A DNA stretch of 64,000 bases from CAZOWW01 sp964583765 (GTDB lineage Bacteria; Actinomycetota; Actinomycetes; Actinomycetales; Kineosporiaceae): assembly GCA_964583765.1 (NCBI GenBank), contig CAZOWW010000010.1:1-64000 (forward strand), written 5' to 3'. Below are positions 1 through 7,400 of this stretch, in pieces. The notes under the pieces were generated by a model, which saw only the letters and a program-made list of their open reading frames with translations, ran no database searches and was not told where the DNA came from. The translations under genes were made by a program, and so were the position numbers. Every line of letters begins with the position of its first letter. Within the stretch, counting starts at the first letter, position 1.

Positions 1-5
1 CACGA

Positions 6-82
<77 letters not shown>

Positions 83-88
83 AGCTCA

Positions 89-119
89 GAGGCCGGTTCT
101 CGGACAGAGAACCGGCCTC
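89..119. terminator. perfect 13-bp hairpin between tRNA and convergent gene
   Basis: Arms 89-101 and 107-119 (GAGGCCGGTTCTC and its complement) are perfectly complementary with a 5-nt loop. The hairpin sits 7 nt after the tRNA and directly abuts the stop codon of the - strand gene at 120, so it can end transcription from both sides. There is no long T tract, which is common for GC-rich actinobacterial and actinophage terminators. Confidence 0.75.
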
Positions 120-395
120 CTACTCCTTGCACCCGATGTCGACGCCGAGCCCGGCGAGGATGTCGTGCTGGCGCTGCTCGTACAGCCCGGCCGGCTTGGA
201 GGCCGCCGCGCCGCCGGGCGGCTTCAGCGCGGCCAGCTTCCCGAACGAGGCGCACAGCTTGGCGTCCACCTGCTGGCTGGTCTGCTGCTGCTGCCGCGTG
301 AAGTGCTCGTTCAGCAGGTACGTCGCCCAGAGGTTGCCGACGGTGGCGATGATGACCAGCCCCAGGAAGACTGCGATGACCACGCGTGCGCGCAC
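120..395 (-). CDS. small single-span membrane protein
   Basis: About 91 residues from the GTG at 395; the start is uncertain because no clear Shine-Dalgarno is visible, and a TTG at 455 in the same frame would overlap the upstream gene. One strong hydrophobic segment lies at the N-terminus (VVIAVFLGLVIIATVGNLW), followed by a Gln-rich stretch and a soluble C-terminal half with two cysteines. It follows another small membrane protein on the same strand. Position and topology would fit a lysis-associated or virion-morphogenesis protein, but I do not recognise the family and infer no function. Confidence 0.6.
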   Translation of the reverse strand: MRARVVIAVFLGLVIIATVGNLWATYLLNEHFTRQQQQTSQQVDAKLCASFGKLAALKPPGGAAASKPAGLYEQRQHDILAGLGVDIGCKE

Positions 396-420
396 CAGGC
401 ACCCGGCATTCTCAAATGAT

Positions 421-756
421 CTAACTGCGCTTCGGTTTCCCCGCGAGGCCGTCAACCGTGGTCTGGAGTTGCGCGACCATATGCTCCGTACGCGTAACAG
501 TGTCCCTCATCGAGTGCCCGTTGTTCATGTGCACCTGGTCGTGGACGTCCTGCATGCCCGACTCCAGCTGCGCCAGCCGTTGCATGACGCCGGGCCGGGC
601 CGGGCGCACGTCGGGCACGCCGGGGTCGCCGAAGAAGTCGTCGAGGAACCGGGCGATGCGCGTCGCCAGCCGCCAGCTCCAGCGCAGCCCCCAGGCAGCC
701 AGCGCGCCGAGCAGCGTCACCAGCGCGATCAGGGCGGTGACCCAGGCAGGGTTCAC
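421..756 (-). CDS. small membrane protein with coiled-coil tail (holin-like / DUF2746-like)
   Basis: Start chosen at the GTG at 756, preceded by AAGGAG at good spacing. The 111-residue product has one N-terminal membrane segment (VTALIALVTLLGALAAWGL), a basic stretch, then a soluble region with heptad-like spacing (MRDTVTRTEHMVAQLQTTV). This layout matches small proteins of actinophages that are often annotated as DUF2746 or holin-like and that sit near structural genes. Together with the next gene it forms a two-gene membrane-protein pair downstream of the portal. A holin role is possible but not shown by sequence. Confidence 0.65.
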   Translation of the reverse strand: MNPAWVTALIALVTLLGALAAWGLRWSWRLATRIARFLDDFFGDPGVPDVRPARPGVMQRLAQLESGMQDVHDQVHMNNGHSMRDTVTRTEHMVAQLQTTVDGLAGKPKRS

Positions 757-833
757 CAGCGCTCCTTGCCGTGCCAAGAGTGTGGGTAAAGATCCACATC
801 ATGGCACGGGCCAGGGGGGTCACGGCACGGGGG

Positions 834-2279
834 TCACGCCATCTTGCCGGGCGGCGGGACCATCGGCGGCGGCTTGGTCAGCGGGCCTTTCACCGGGTTG
901 CGCGCCACGGCCCCGGGGGGCGGGGGCGGCTTCACGCCGCCGGGCGCGGCCTGGGTCGCGATGCCGTGCGCGGCGCTGGCCAGGCCCTGGAGCGCGCCCA
1001 GCTGCCCGGCCGCCTCCGGCGGCATGCCGGGGGGCGGGTTGCCCGCCAGCTGGTCCGCCCGCTGGTTGGCGGTGCTGACCAGGGCGGTCTTCACCGCGTC
1101 CGGGTCGAGGCCGAGGATGCCCGCCATCCGCTCGGTGATCAGGTCGAACACCGGGATGGGGATGTTCATGGCCGGGGCGGCGACGATCTGCCCGAACAGT
1201 GTGAGCAGAGCCTGGGACGACTCGTCCTGGATCTGGCCGAACGTGAACTTGGGGAACGCCGCCCGGCTGCCGAAGTTGAGCACGATCAGCGGCCGGACGA
1301 TGTCGTGCGAGATGGAGTCGGCCATCTCGGTGGCGATGCCCGTCCGCGACTTCAGGTAGTAGGACGACTGGTCCTGCGACATGGCGTTGGACCCGCCGCT
1401 GCTGCTGGAGCCGCCGCCGCTGCGGCCCTTGGCGACCGCGCCGGTCAGCTGGAGGAAACCGGCCAGCACGGAGCTGGTCATCCAGTTCTCCAGGAACGTC
1501 ATCGCGCCGGCGAAGAACTCGCCCGCGTTGCCGCCGGACTCGATCGTCTCGAACGCCTTGGACCCGTCGGCCGGGCGGGTGAGGCCCACCACGCCGCTCG
1601 ACTTGAGCGCCGCGATGTCGTCGGCGCGCTGGTTGGCCTCCGGCTGGTCCTCGCCGTAGACCACCGTGCGGGGCAGCGCCTGGTTCTCCAGGAAGTGGTA
1701 CCAGAGGTACAGCAGCTTCATCTGGGTCTGGTGGCACCAGTAGGAGACTTCCATCTCCGACACGCCGGTCAGCGGCTCCTGCCACTTGCCGTGCGTGTAG
1801 ATGTAGCTGCGCATCCGGGGCACGTCAACGTAGCCGGGCACCTTCTGGTTCTTGGCCAGCATCAGGTTGCCGCCGAACAGCCAGACCTGCTGCCTGAAGC
1901 CGTTCGGCTCGCTGGTGCGGTCGTTGAACCGCGCCTGGCAGGTGGCGGGCGGCCGGTAGGCGATCTTGTCGTAGATGATCTTCTCGTCCGCGTCGCGGAT
2001 CTTGTAGACCTTCTCGAAAAACGCCCGGCGGTAGATCTGCGCGCTGGTGATCTGCCCGATCAGCTCGGTGATCGGCGTCCGCATCCCGCCGTCCTCGTCG
2101 GGGGACAGCAGCACCGACTCGATGAACTCGGCCTCCCCGGTGTCGCCCTTCGCCGGGTCGATCTTGATGGGGGCGCCGCGTACCGGCAGGGTGAGGGCGG
2201 CGGCGATGGCCGCGCACAGCCCGTTGCGCGCGAACATGGTCTTCATGTCCCGGCTCGTCCACTGGCCGTAATCGAACAC
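834..2279 (-). CDS. portal protein (main coding segment)
   Basis: Forms the dodecameric portal ring at the capsid vertex through which DNA is packaged and to which the tail attaches. The 481-residue product starts with GTG at 2279, preceded by GACGGAGAT. It contains the usual portal opening (a segment around YGQWTSRDMK, then ALTLPVRGAP), a central wing/stem region rich in aromatic residues, and a Gly/Ser linker near residue 300. The C-terminal roughly 70 residues are Pro-rich. It lies downstream of the terminase. The N-terminus is about 40 residues shorter than expected for this portal type, and those residues seem to be encoded just upstream in another frame (2329-2457), separated by a 52-nt insertion. 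Family call is firm; the true start is open. Confidence 0.85.
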   Translation of the reverse strand: MFDYGQWTSRDMKTMFARNGLCAAIAAALTLPVRGAPIKIDPAKGDTGEAEFIESVLLSPDEDGGMRTPITELIGQITSAQIYRRAFFEKVYKIRDADEKIIYDKIAYRPPATCQARFNDRTSEPNGFRQQVWLFGGNLMLAKNQKVPGYVDVPRMRSYIYTHGKWQEPLTGVSEMEVSYWCHQTQMKLLYLWYHFLENQALPRTVVYGEDQPEANQRADDIAALKSSGVVGLTRPADGSKAFETIESGGNAGEFFAGAMTFLENWMTSSVLAGFLQLTGAVAKGRSGGGSSSSGGSNAMSQDQSSYYLKSRTGIATEMADSISHDIVRPLIVLNFGSRAAFPKFTFGQIQDESSQALLTLFGQIVAAPAMNIPIPVFDLITERMAGILGLDPDAVKTALVSTANQRADQLAGNPPPGMPPEAAGQLGALQGLASAAHGIATQAAPGGVKPPPPPGAVARNPVKGPLTKPPPMVPPPGKMA

Positions 2280-2292
2280 ATCTCCGTCTCCG

Positions 2293-2457
2293 TCAATAAT
2301 ATGCGAAGAGGCGTTGTCCCCAATCGAACTGGGTTCCGATCTCTGCTCCCATCAAGGCACGACGTCCACCGAAAGTCTCACTACCCTTCGGCGCTAGGTC
2401 GGGCAGCTCGACAACCTGGCCGCCACCTTTGAGCTTGAATCCTGGGCCTGTTGGCAT
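2293..2457 (-). pseudogene. detached N-terminal segment of the portal gene
   Basis: An ATG at 2457 opens a 54-codon frame ending at TGA 2293-2295. Its first 43 residues (for example VVELPDLAPKGSETFGG and ALMGAEIGTQ) look like the N-terminus I expect of this portal family. The last 11 residues, FDWGQRLFAYY, resemble the start of the main portal frame (FDYGQW). The septamer TTCGATT occurs at 2328-2322 and again at 2276-2270, exactly 52 nt apart. Deleting those 52 nt would fuse the two frames into one continuous portal. Possibilities are a broken gene, ribosomal bypassing, re-initiation at GTG 2279, or an assembly error. Confidence 0.6.
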
Positions 2458-2466
2458 AGCTTGGCA

Positions 2467-3123
2467 TCACCCCCGCTCTCTAGCCCGGCGCTCGCGTTGG
2501 CCGCGCCTGATGTTCTCCAGGGCCTGCTCACTGCGCTTCCCGCTTGCATTGACGTTTCCTCGCAACGTCCGGCTGATCTGCTCGCGCTGCTCTGCGGAGA
2601 CCACCTGCCCCTTGTGCGCGGCNNNNNNNNNNNNNNNNNNNNNNNNNNNNNNNNNNNNNNNNNNNNNNNNNNNNNNNNNNNNNNNNNNNNNNNNNNNNNN
2701 NNNNNNNNNNNNNNNNNNNNNNTCCGGCTGATCTGCTCGCGCTGCTCTGCGGAGACCACCTGCCCCTTGTGCGCGGCGCTGACCTTGGCCTTGGCTTCTG
2801 CGGACAGCGTACGCCCCGTGCTCGCCGCGCGGATCTTCTCGACTGCCTCCGGGGTGTGCTGGTATCCCCGTGTTCTTCTCTCTCAGTAGCTGTTTGGTCG
2901 CCTCGCTGTGCGGCACGTAATGACCGCTCTTGTCGTAGCTGATGTGGCAACGTTTGCACAACGCCACGTAATCGAACGGATCTTCACCGTCGTGTCCGTG
3001 GATGCACGCCCAGTCCCGCGCCGGCCTCGGCTCGCCCCGATCGCGGCAGGTGACGCAGGTCTGCGCGCTCGCCGGTCCACGGACATTACGGACGTGCGTG
3101 TGCCTCGTGCTGTATGCAGTCAT
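2467..3123 (-). pseudogene. HNH endonuclease with NUMOD3-like tail, frameshifted in this assembly
   Basis: Starts at ATG 3123 after GGGAGAAGG. Free-standing homing-type endonuclease: an HNH core with paired cysteines (CVTC, then WACIHGHDG and LCKRCHISYD) followed by Ser/Glu/Arg-rich NUMOD3-like DNA-binding segments (HTPEAVEKIRAASTGRTLS and VVSAEQREQISRTLRG). Two disruptions are seen. The N-run at 2623-2722 is flanked by identical 55-mers and is almost certainly artificial. After collapsing it, the frame still shifts by one base near 2865, where removing one T restores a continuous 166-residue protein. Either the gene is inactivated or there is a sequencing error. It lies directly upstream of the interrupted portal gene, a typical place for a homing gene whose target is its neighbour. 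Confidence 0.8.
2623..2722. other. artificial assembly gap (100 N) between overlapping contig ends
   Basis: The 55 bases before the gap (2568-2622) are identical to the 55 after it (2723-2777). This is what a scaffolder leaves when two contigs that share one k-mer of length 55 are joined with Ns instead of being merged. Removing the gap and one copy (155 nt) restores the HNH gene apart from one extra base near 2865. Confidence 0.93.
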
Positions 3124-3153
3124 GATCCTTCTCCCTGGTCTGTGCATAGAGGT

Positions 3154-3184
3154 GCCCCCCTGGCCGTTCCCCGGCCAGGGGGGC
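3154..3184 (-). terminator. 12-bp GC hairpin after tRNA-Arg
   Basis: Arms 3154-3165 and 3173-3184 are fully complementary with a 7-nt loop. The hairpin lies immediately 3' of the tRNA on the - strand and about 30 nt before the HNH start. It probably separates tRNA processing or termination from the HNH gene. Confidence 0.65.
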
Positions 3185-3185
3185 G

Positions 3186-3257
3186 ATGACGAGGCGGGAT
3201 TTGAACCCGCGACTCTCACATTAGAAGTGTGATGCGCTACCACTGCGCTACTTGTCG
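3186..3257 (-). tRNA. tRNA-Arg (TCT)
   Basis: On the - strand there is a recognisable cloverleaf: D arm GCGC-AGTGGTA-GCGC, anticodon stem TCACA/TGTGA with loop CTTCTAA, and T arm GCGGG-TTCAAAT-CCCGC. The anticodon TCT reads AGA, a rare codon in GC-rich actinobacteria. The acceptor stem (3251-3257 with 3187-3193) has two mismatches, so the molecule may be edited, weak or decaying. No CCA is encoded. Confidence 0.8.
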
Positions 3258-3489
3258 GTTGTGCCCTCTGAGTGATGGATCACGGCAGCTCGTGTGAGCG
3301 GGCGGCGACCTGGCCACTGGTCGAAAGGACCGCGAGAGGTCCCTCAGGGACTCGAACCCCGGTTTCCGCCATAACTGCCCGCGTCCGTTCAGGGCGCTGA
3401 CGCTGAGTCTGTAGGCCGCGATGCTGACGCTCAAGCCGATGCAGTGGGCTGATGCTGACTCTGGGCCTAACACCAGCCACTTTACACGA
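3258..3489. other. spacer with a T-arm-like sequence and short imperfect repeats
   Basis: No gene is supported here. Around 3345-3362 the - strand reads like a tRNA T arm (GGTTCGAGTCC), but I cannot build matching acceptor and anticodon arms. At 3395-3463 a short unit close to GATGCTGACGCTC recurs three times imperfectly. This may be the remnant of a further tRNA gene. Confidence 0.35.
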
Positions 3490-4227
3490 CTAATCGCGCA
3501 GAAGCCACTCGAAGATCGTTCGCCCCTCGCGAACATCCTCCGCCTCCCGGGCGTTGGCCTCCTCCCGCGCCATCTTCACCGCGTTCCGCAGGTCGCTGAT
3601 CCGGTCGAGCAGCGTCGCCTTGCGCTTGGGGTGCAGCGCGCCGGAGAACGTGACCTTCGTCCAGTACCCGACCACCTCGTCACGGGTGAGTATGTCAACC
3701 TGCTCCTGGATGCCGGGGGCGCCGTTACCCCGGTGCCAGTTGTAGGGCACCTTGTCGGTGCTGGTGGTCTCCACCGGGGCCGACTTGTGCAGGCCCGGCT
3801 CGACGCCGTCGGTCGTCCAGTCCTTCGTCTGGTCGAGCGTCGGCATGCCGGACACCACGGCGTGCAGCGTGCCCAGCTCCCGCTCCAGGTACAGCAGGTG
3901 GCCGACCGGGACGGCCGGGAGGAGCACCCCGTCGCTTACGCTCACGTCAGCGCGGGCCCGGCTGTTCGCCTGGTCGAGCGTGCGGCCGGTGTCCCACTTG
4001 CGGGTGAGCACCTGCTGGAGCGCGGCCAGCACCGTGTCCTCCGACAGCCGCACCTTCTGCGACTTGGCGGGCAGCCGGACGCCGTCCTCGGCGAGCGGCC
4101 GGTACGTCTGCTCCAGGCCGGACAGCAGCGACTCGTTGGCCGCCAGGGCGCGCAGCTCCGCCACCTTGGCGTCGGCCTCGGCCGTCACGCCGCCGACGAT
4201 CGCGATCAGCTGGCTGATACGGGTCAT
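3490..4227 (-). CDS. conserved actinobacterial hypothetical (DUF7873-like)
   Basis: Starts at ATG 4227 after GAGGGAGATAGACC, the leader type used by many genes here. The 245-residue product has an N-terminal helical segment, a central portion containing VPVGHLLYLERELGTLH and, towards the end, VVGYWTKVTFSGAL with a charged helical C-terminus. I recall a family of about 220-240 residues with this pattern in Streptomyces and in actinophages, catalogued as DUF7873, with no assigned function. It sits between the large terminase and the tRNA/HNH/portal block, but the spacing suggests independent insertion rather than a structural role. No catalytic motif is visible. Confidence 0.75.
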   Translation of the reverse strand: MTRISQLIAIVGGVTAEADAKVAELRALAANESLLSGLEQTYRPLAEDGVRLPAKSQKVRLSEDTVLAALQQVLTRKWDTGRTLDQANSRARADVSVSDGVLLPAVPVGHLLYLERELGTLHAVVSGMPTLDQTKDWTTDGVEPGLHKSAPVETTSTDKVPYNWHRGNGAPGIQEQVDILTRDEVVGYWTKVTFSGALHPKRKATLLDRISDLRNAVKMAREEANAREAEDVREGRTIFEWLLRD

Positions 4228-4247
4228 GGTCTATCTCCCTCTTTCGG

Positions 4248-4375
4248 TTGGTACGGCTGGGGTTGGGGTGGAAAGTCGGGAACGGGGTGGAAAGGTGGGA
4301 ACGGGGCGGGTGATGAGAGTGGTGGTACGTCGCCAAGGGCTGTATTGGGCAGGCTTGTCAGATGAGGATGCCGAG
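4248..4375 (+). repeat. small cluster of the GTCGGC repeat family (G-rich strand +)
   Basis: Between the terminase stop and the start of the 3490-4227 gene the + strand carries several degenerate units: GTCGGGAACGGGG, GGTACGTCGCC and GGCTTGTCAG with G-rich spacers. They match the GGYNN-GTCGGC pattern of the main array at 18.8-20.9 kb and have the same orientation. Confidence 0.55.
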
Positions 4376-4411
4376 TCTCCCTTGTCCGCTTCGTCTTCCT
4401 GTACCGACAGC

Positions 4412-7400
4412 CTACCGCCAAAGGTGCACCGAACCGCGCGGCCCGGCGATCCTCTCCGGCTCGCGGTCGTCGGACGGCGCGAAGTCCTCCAGGCTCCAGT
4501 TGTCGGCGGCGTCGGACATCAGCCCGCCGTGCAGGCTGGCGATCTTCTTCCGGGCGCTCTCGCCCAGCGCCGGCCCGTCCGGCGCGAACTCGCCCATCTC
4601 CGCCTTCGCCGCCCAGTCGCGCCGCCCGGCCGGCCCTGGCACCGCGAACGAGCTGTTCAGGAACGGGGTGCACGCCCAGACCAGGCTGTCCAGCCGGTCA
4701 GGGGAGCGCTCCCCGAAAGCAGCGGTGAACGTGCAGTTGTGCACAAGCAGGCCGCCCGCGAAGAACTCCGGCTGCCCCTCGACGGACAGGTCATAGACCG
4801 GCCGCGCGCCGCTCGCGCGCACGCTCCGCACGACGGCGGTGCATAGCCCGGTCGCAGCACTTGCGAGAGCAGTAGAACGTGGGCTTGTTCGATCTGGACT
4901 TGTACTCGCTCCCGCACTCAGCACAGGTGTACTTGCGCGGCTTCCGCTGTCGCCACTCATCTTTCCGCTTGGCGCTGCGGACCCCGAACGGGTCAGCGAA
5001 CGCGCCGCGCGGGCCGTCCTCGTTGATGTGCCTGCGGTGATGGTCTCCGGCCGGAAGGGCGACCAGATTGGCCCCGGCGTTGTTCCCCCGGTCGTGATCG
5101 ATGTGGTGCACATGCCAGCCGGGCGGGACGGCCTGCTCGTGCTCGTCTTCCCAGATCGTCCGGTGGAGCAGAAGCCTGCCCCGCGTCCGGCTGGTCTTGT
5201 AGTAGCCATCCCGCTTGTCCCGGTAGTACTTCTCGCCCTTGTACTCGACAAAGGGGTTGACGGGGGTACGAGGCATGAGATCAGAGTACTCCCGGTCTGG
5301 ACTTCATCTGCCCTGATGAAACCTGATCCGGATACGTATACGGGATGATCGCGTGTACAGATAACTGAGCCGTTTCCCGTCTCGATCGCCACTGTGTCCT
5401 TGATCCCGGTCAGCCCGGCGCGGTAGACCCGCCGCCAGCCTGCGCGGGTAAGCGCGTAGTCGCCTGCGCGCACCTGCTCGACCGGGACGTCACCGCGCGC
5501 CGTGGTGACCAGCTCGCCGGCCGCGATGCACATCTGGTCTTCCAGCTCCACCATCGCCACCGGGTACGGACGGCCCTCGCTGTCCGGCTCGATCATCTTG
5601 CAGTGCCGGACCACGCCGCGCTCGTACAGCGCCGACACCGGCTCGGCGCGAACCCGCTTGGCCAGGCTCGCCCAGATCAGCACGACCGGCGGCTGGTGGT
5701 CGGCGGGCACCCGGCCCGACTGGACCAGCTCCTTCATCACCTGGCGGAAGGTGCTGCGCAGCCACTCGCCGCCGTGGTTCTTCTCCACCACGATCCTGGC
5801 GTGCCAGGCGACCGCCTCCAGGATCACCCGGCGGGCGAACGAGGCCGGGGCCTCCTGGCCGCCCCAGTTCTTGGCGACGTAGAGCGTGTCGAGCAGGTCG
5901 CCGCCCAGCCCGGCGATCGTGTACGCCTGCTCGTCGGACGTCTCGTTGCCATCGGACGGGTCCACCCCGATGACGGCCCGGTGCAGGAACGGGATGCCGC
6001 CCTCGCCGCCCACGGCGGGCACCTGGATGGCTTCCAGCTGGTCGCGCAGCCAGAGGGCGTTGGGGACGTCGTCCAGCAGCTCGCCCTCAAGCTCCTGGCG
6101 CTCCAGCCGGGTGCCCTTGGACGCGCCCACCACCGCGCGGTAGAACGACCGGGACAGGTTGGCGACGTTGTCGATGGTCCGCAGCCGCCGCACGATCACC
6201 CCGCCGTGCTCCGGCTCGTTCCGGATCAGCGAGCGCACCAGCGCCCTGGCGGGGCGGCTGGCCTTGGGGGTGCCGTCGGCCAGCACCACCGACACGCCCT
6301 TGCGGACGGCGTAGCGGATCGACTCGTTCCAGGCGGTGTCCCACTTCTCCCACAGCCCGATCTCCGAGCACCAGCAGGCGCTCAGGTTCTTGCCCTGCAC
6401 CCGCAGCGCGCCGTCGTCGGCGCTGTCGATGAAGATGGTGTGGCCGTTCCGCAGCCCGATCTCGCCGTAGGACCGGTGCGCGTACAGCACCGTCTTGGAC
6501 GTGCCCTGCTTGACCTCGCCAGGCGTGGTGCCGAGCGCGGCCAGCAGCCCGGACTCGCCCTCGACGCAGACGGTCCAGGCGTCGCGGTAGGTGGGGGCGA
6601 CGATGCCGTACTGGCCGTCCCCGGCGGCGTCGGCCAGGATGATCTCCACCAGCGCCTGCGCGCCGGAGCGGGTCTTGCCGCTGTTGTGGTTCCAGATTCC
6701 CTCAGCCAGGTAATGCTCCGCACCCGGTACCGTCAGGTCGTAGAATATGCCTGTTCCCGCAGGTAGTATCGTCCGTATCCGCGTCCACTCTGTGATATAG
6801 TCCGGAGATGCCGCGCAAAGGTCACCGGATGACGCAAGAGCAGAAAGACAAGATCGGCGCGGCGAACCGGGGACGGAAGCTGTCTCCGGAGCACCTGGCC
6901 AGGACCCGCCGTCCGACGATTCCTGTCGACGAGGGAATCCTGCGGACGCTGGCCGCGATCCCGATGAGCTGCCAGGAGATAGCGGACTCGATGGGCGTGA
7001 GCGCGGAGACGGTGCGCCGGAGAATGAAGCTTCTCGCGATACCGCGCCTGCCGTCGAAAGCCCGGCCGGAGCGGAACTACTTCTGGCAGGGCGGGTACAC
7101 GGTCGACGAGGACGGCTACATCCTGGTGAGAACGCCAGGGCACCCGCAGGCCACGGCCACGGGGTACGTTCGCCAGCATCGCCTGGTGATGGAGCGCGAG
7201 CTAGGCCGGTACCTGCTGCCGTCTGAGGTCGTGGATCACAGGAACGGTGACAAGTCGGACAACGATCCTGGGAATCTCCAGGTGTTCGCGTCGAACGCCG
7301 ACCACCTGCGGGACAACATGACGGGCAACCGGAATGTGCCTGCGGAGGTACGGGAGCACCTGCGGCAAGAATCTGTCCTTCGCGCACGTCAGCGAGTCGC

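Noticed and set aside
127..2432. Several + strand frames between 127 and 2432
   Set aside because: Shadows of the membrane-protein and portal genes, without ribosome sites or domains.
2394..2759. Frame on the - strand crossing the first N-gap
   Set aside because: It is created by the artificial gap; after merging the 55-mer flanks the correct frame is that of the HNH gene.
2470..3123. Group I intron carrying the HNH gene inside the portal
   Set aside because: The portal N-terminal codons lie downstream of the HNH gene, only 52 nt from the rest of the portal, leaving no room for an intron there, and no 5' exon is found upstream of the HNH gene.
3337..3425. Third tRNA gene
   Set aside because: Only a T-arm-like element (GGTTCGAGTCC) and a possible acceptor strand are visible; no matching 5' acceptor or anticodon arm could be folded, so it is listed only as a spacer feature.
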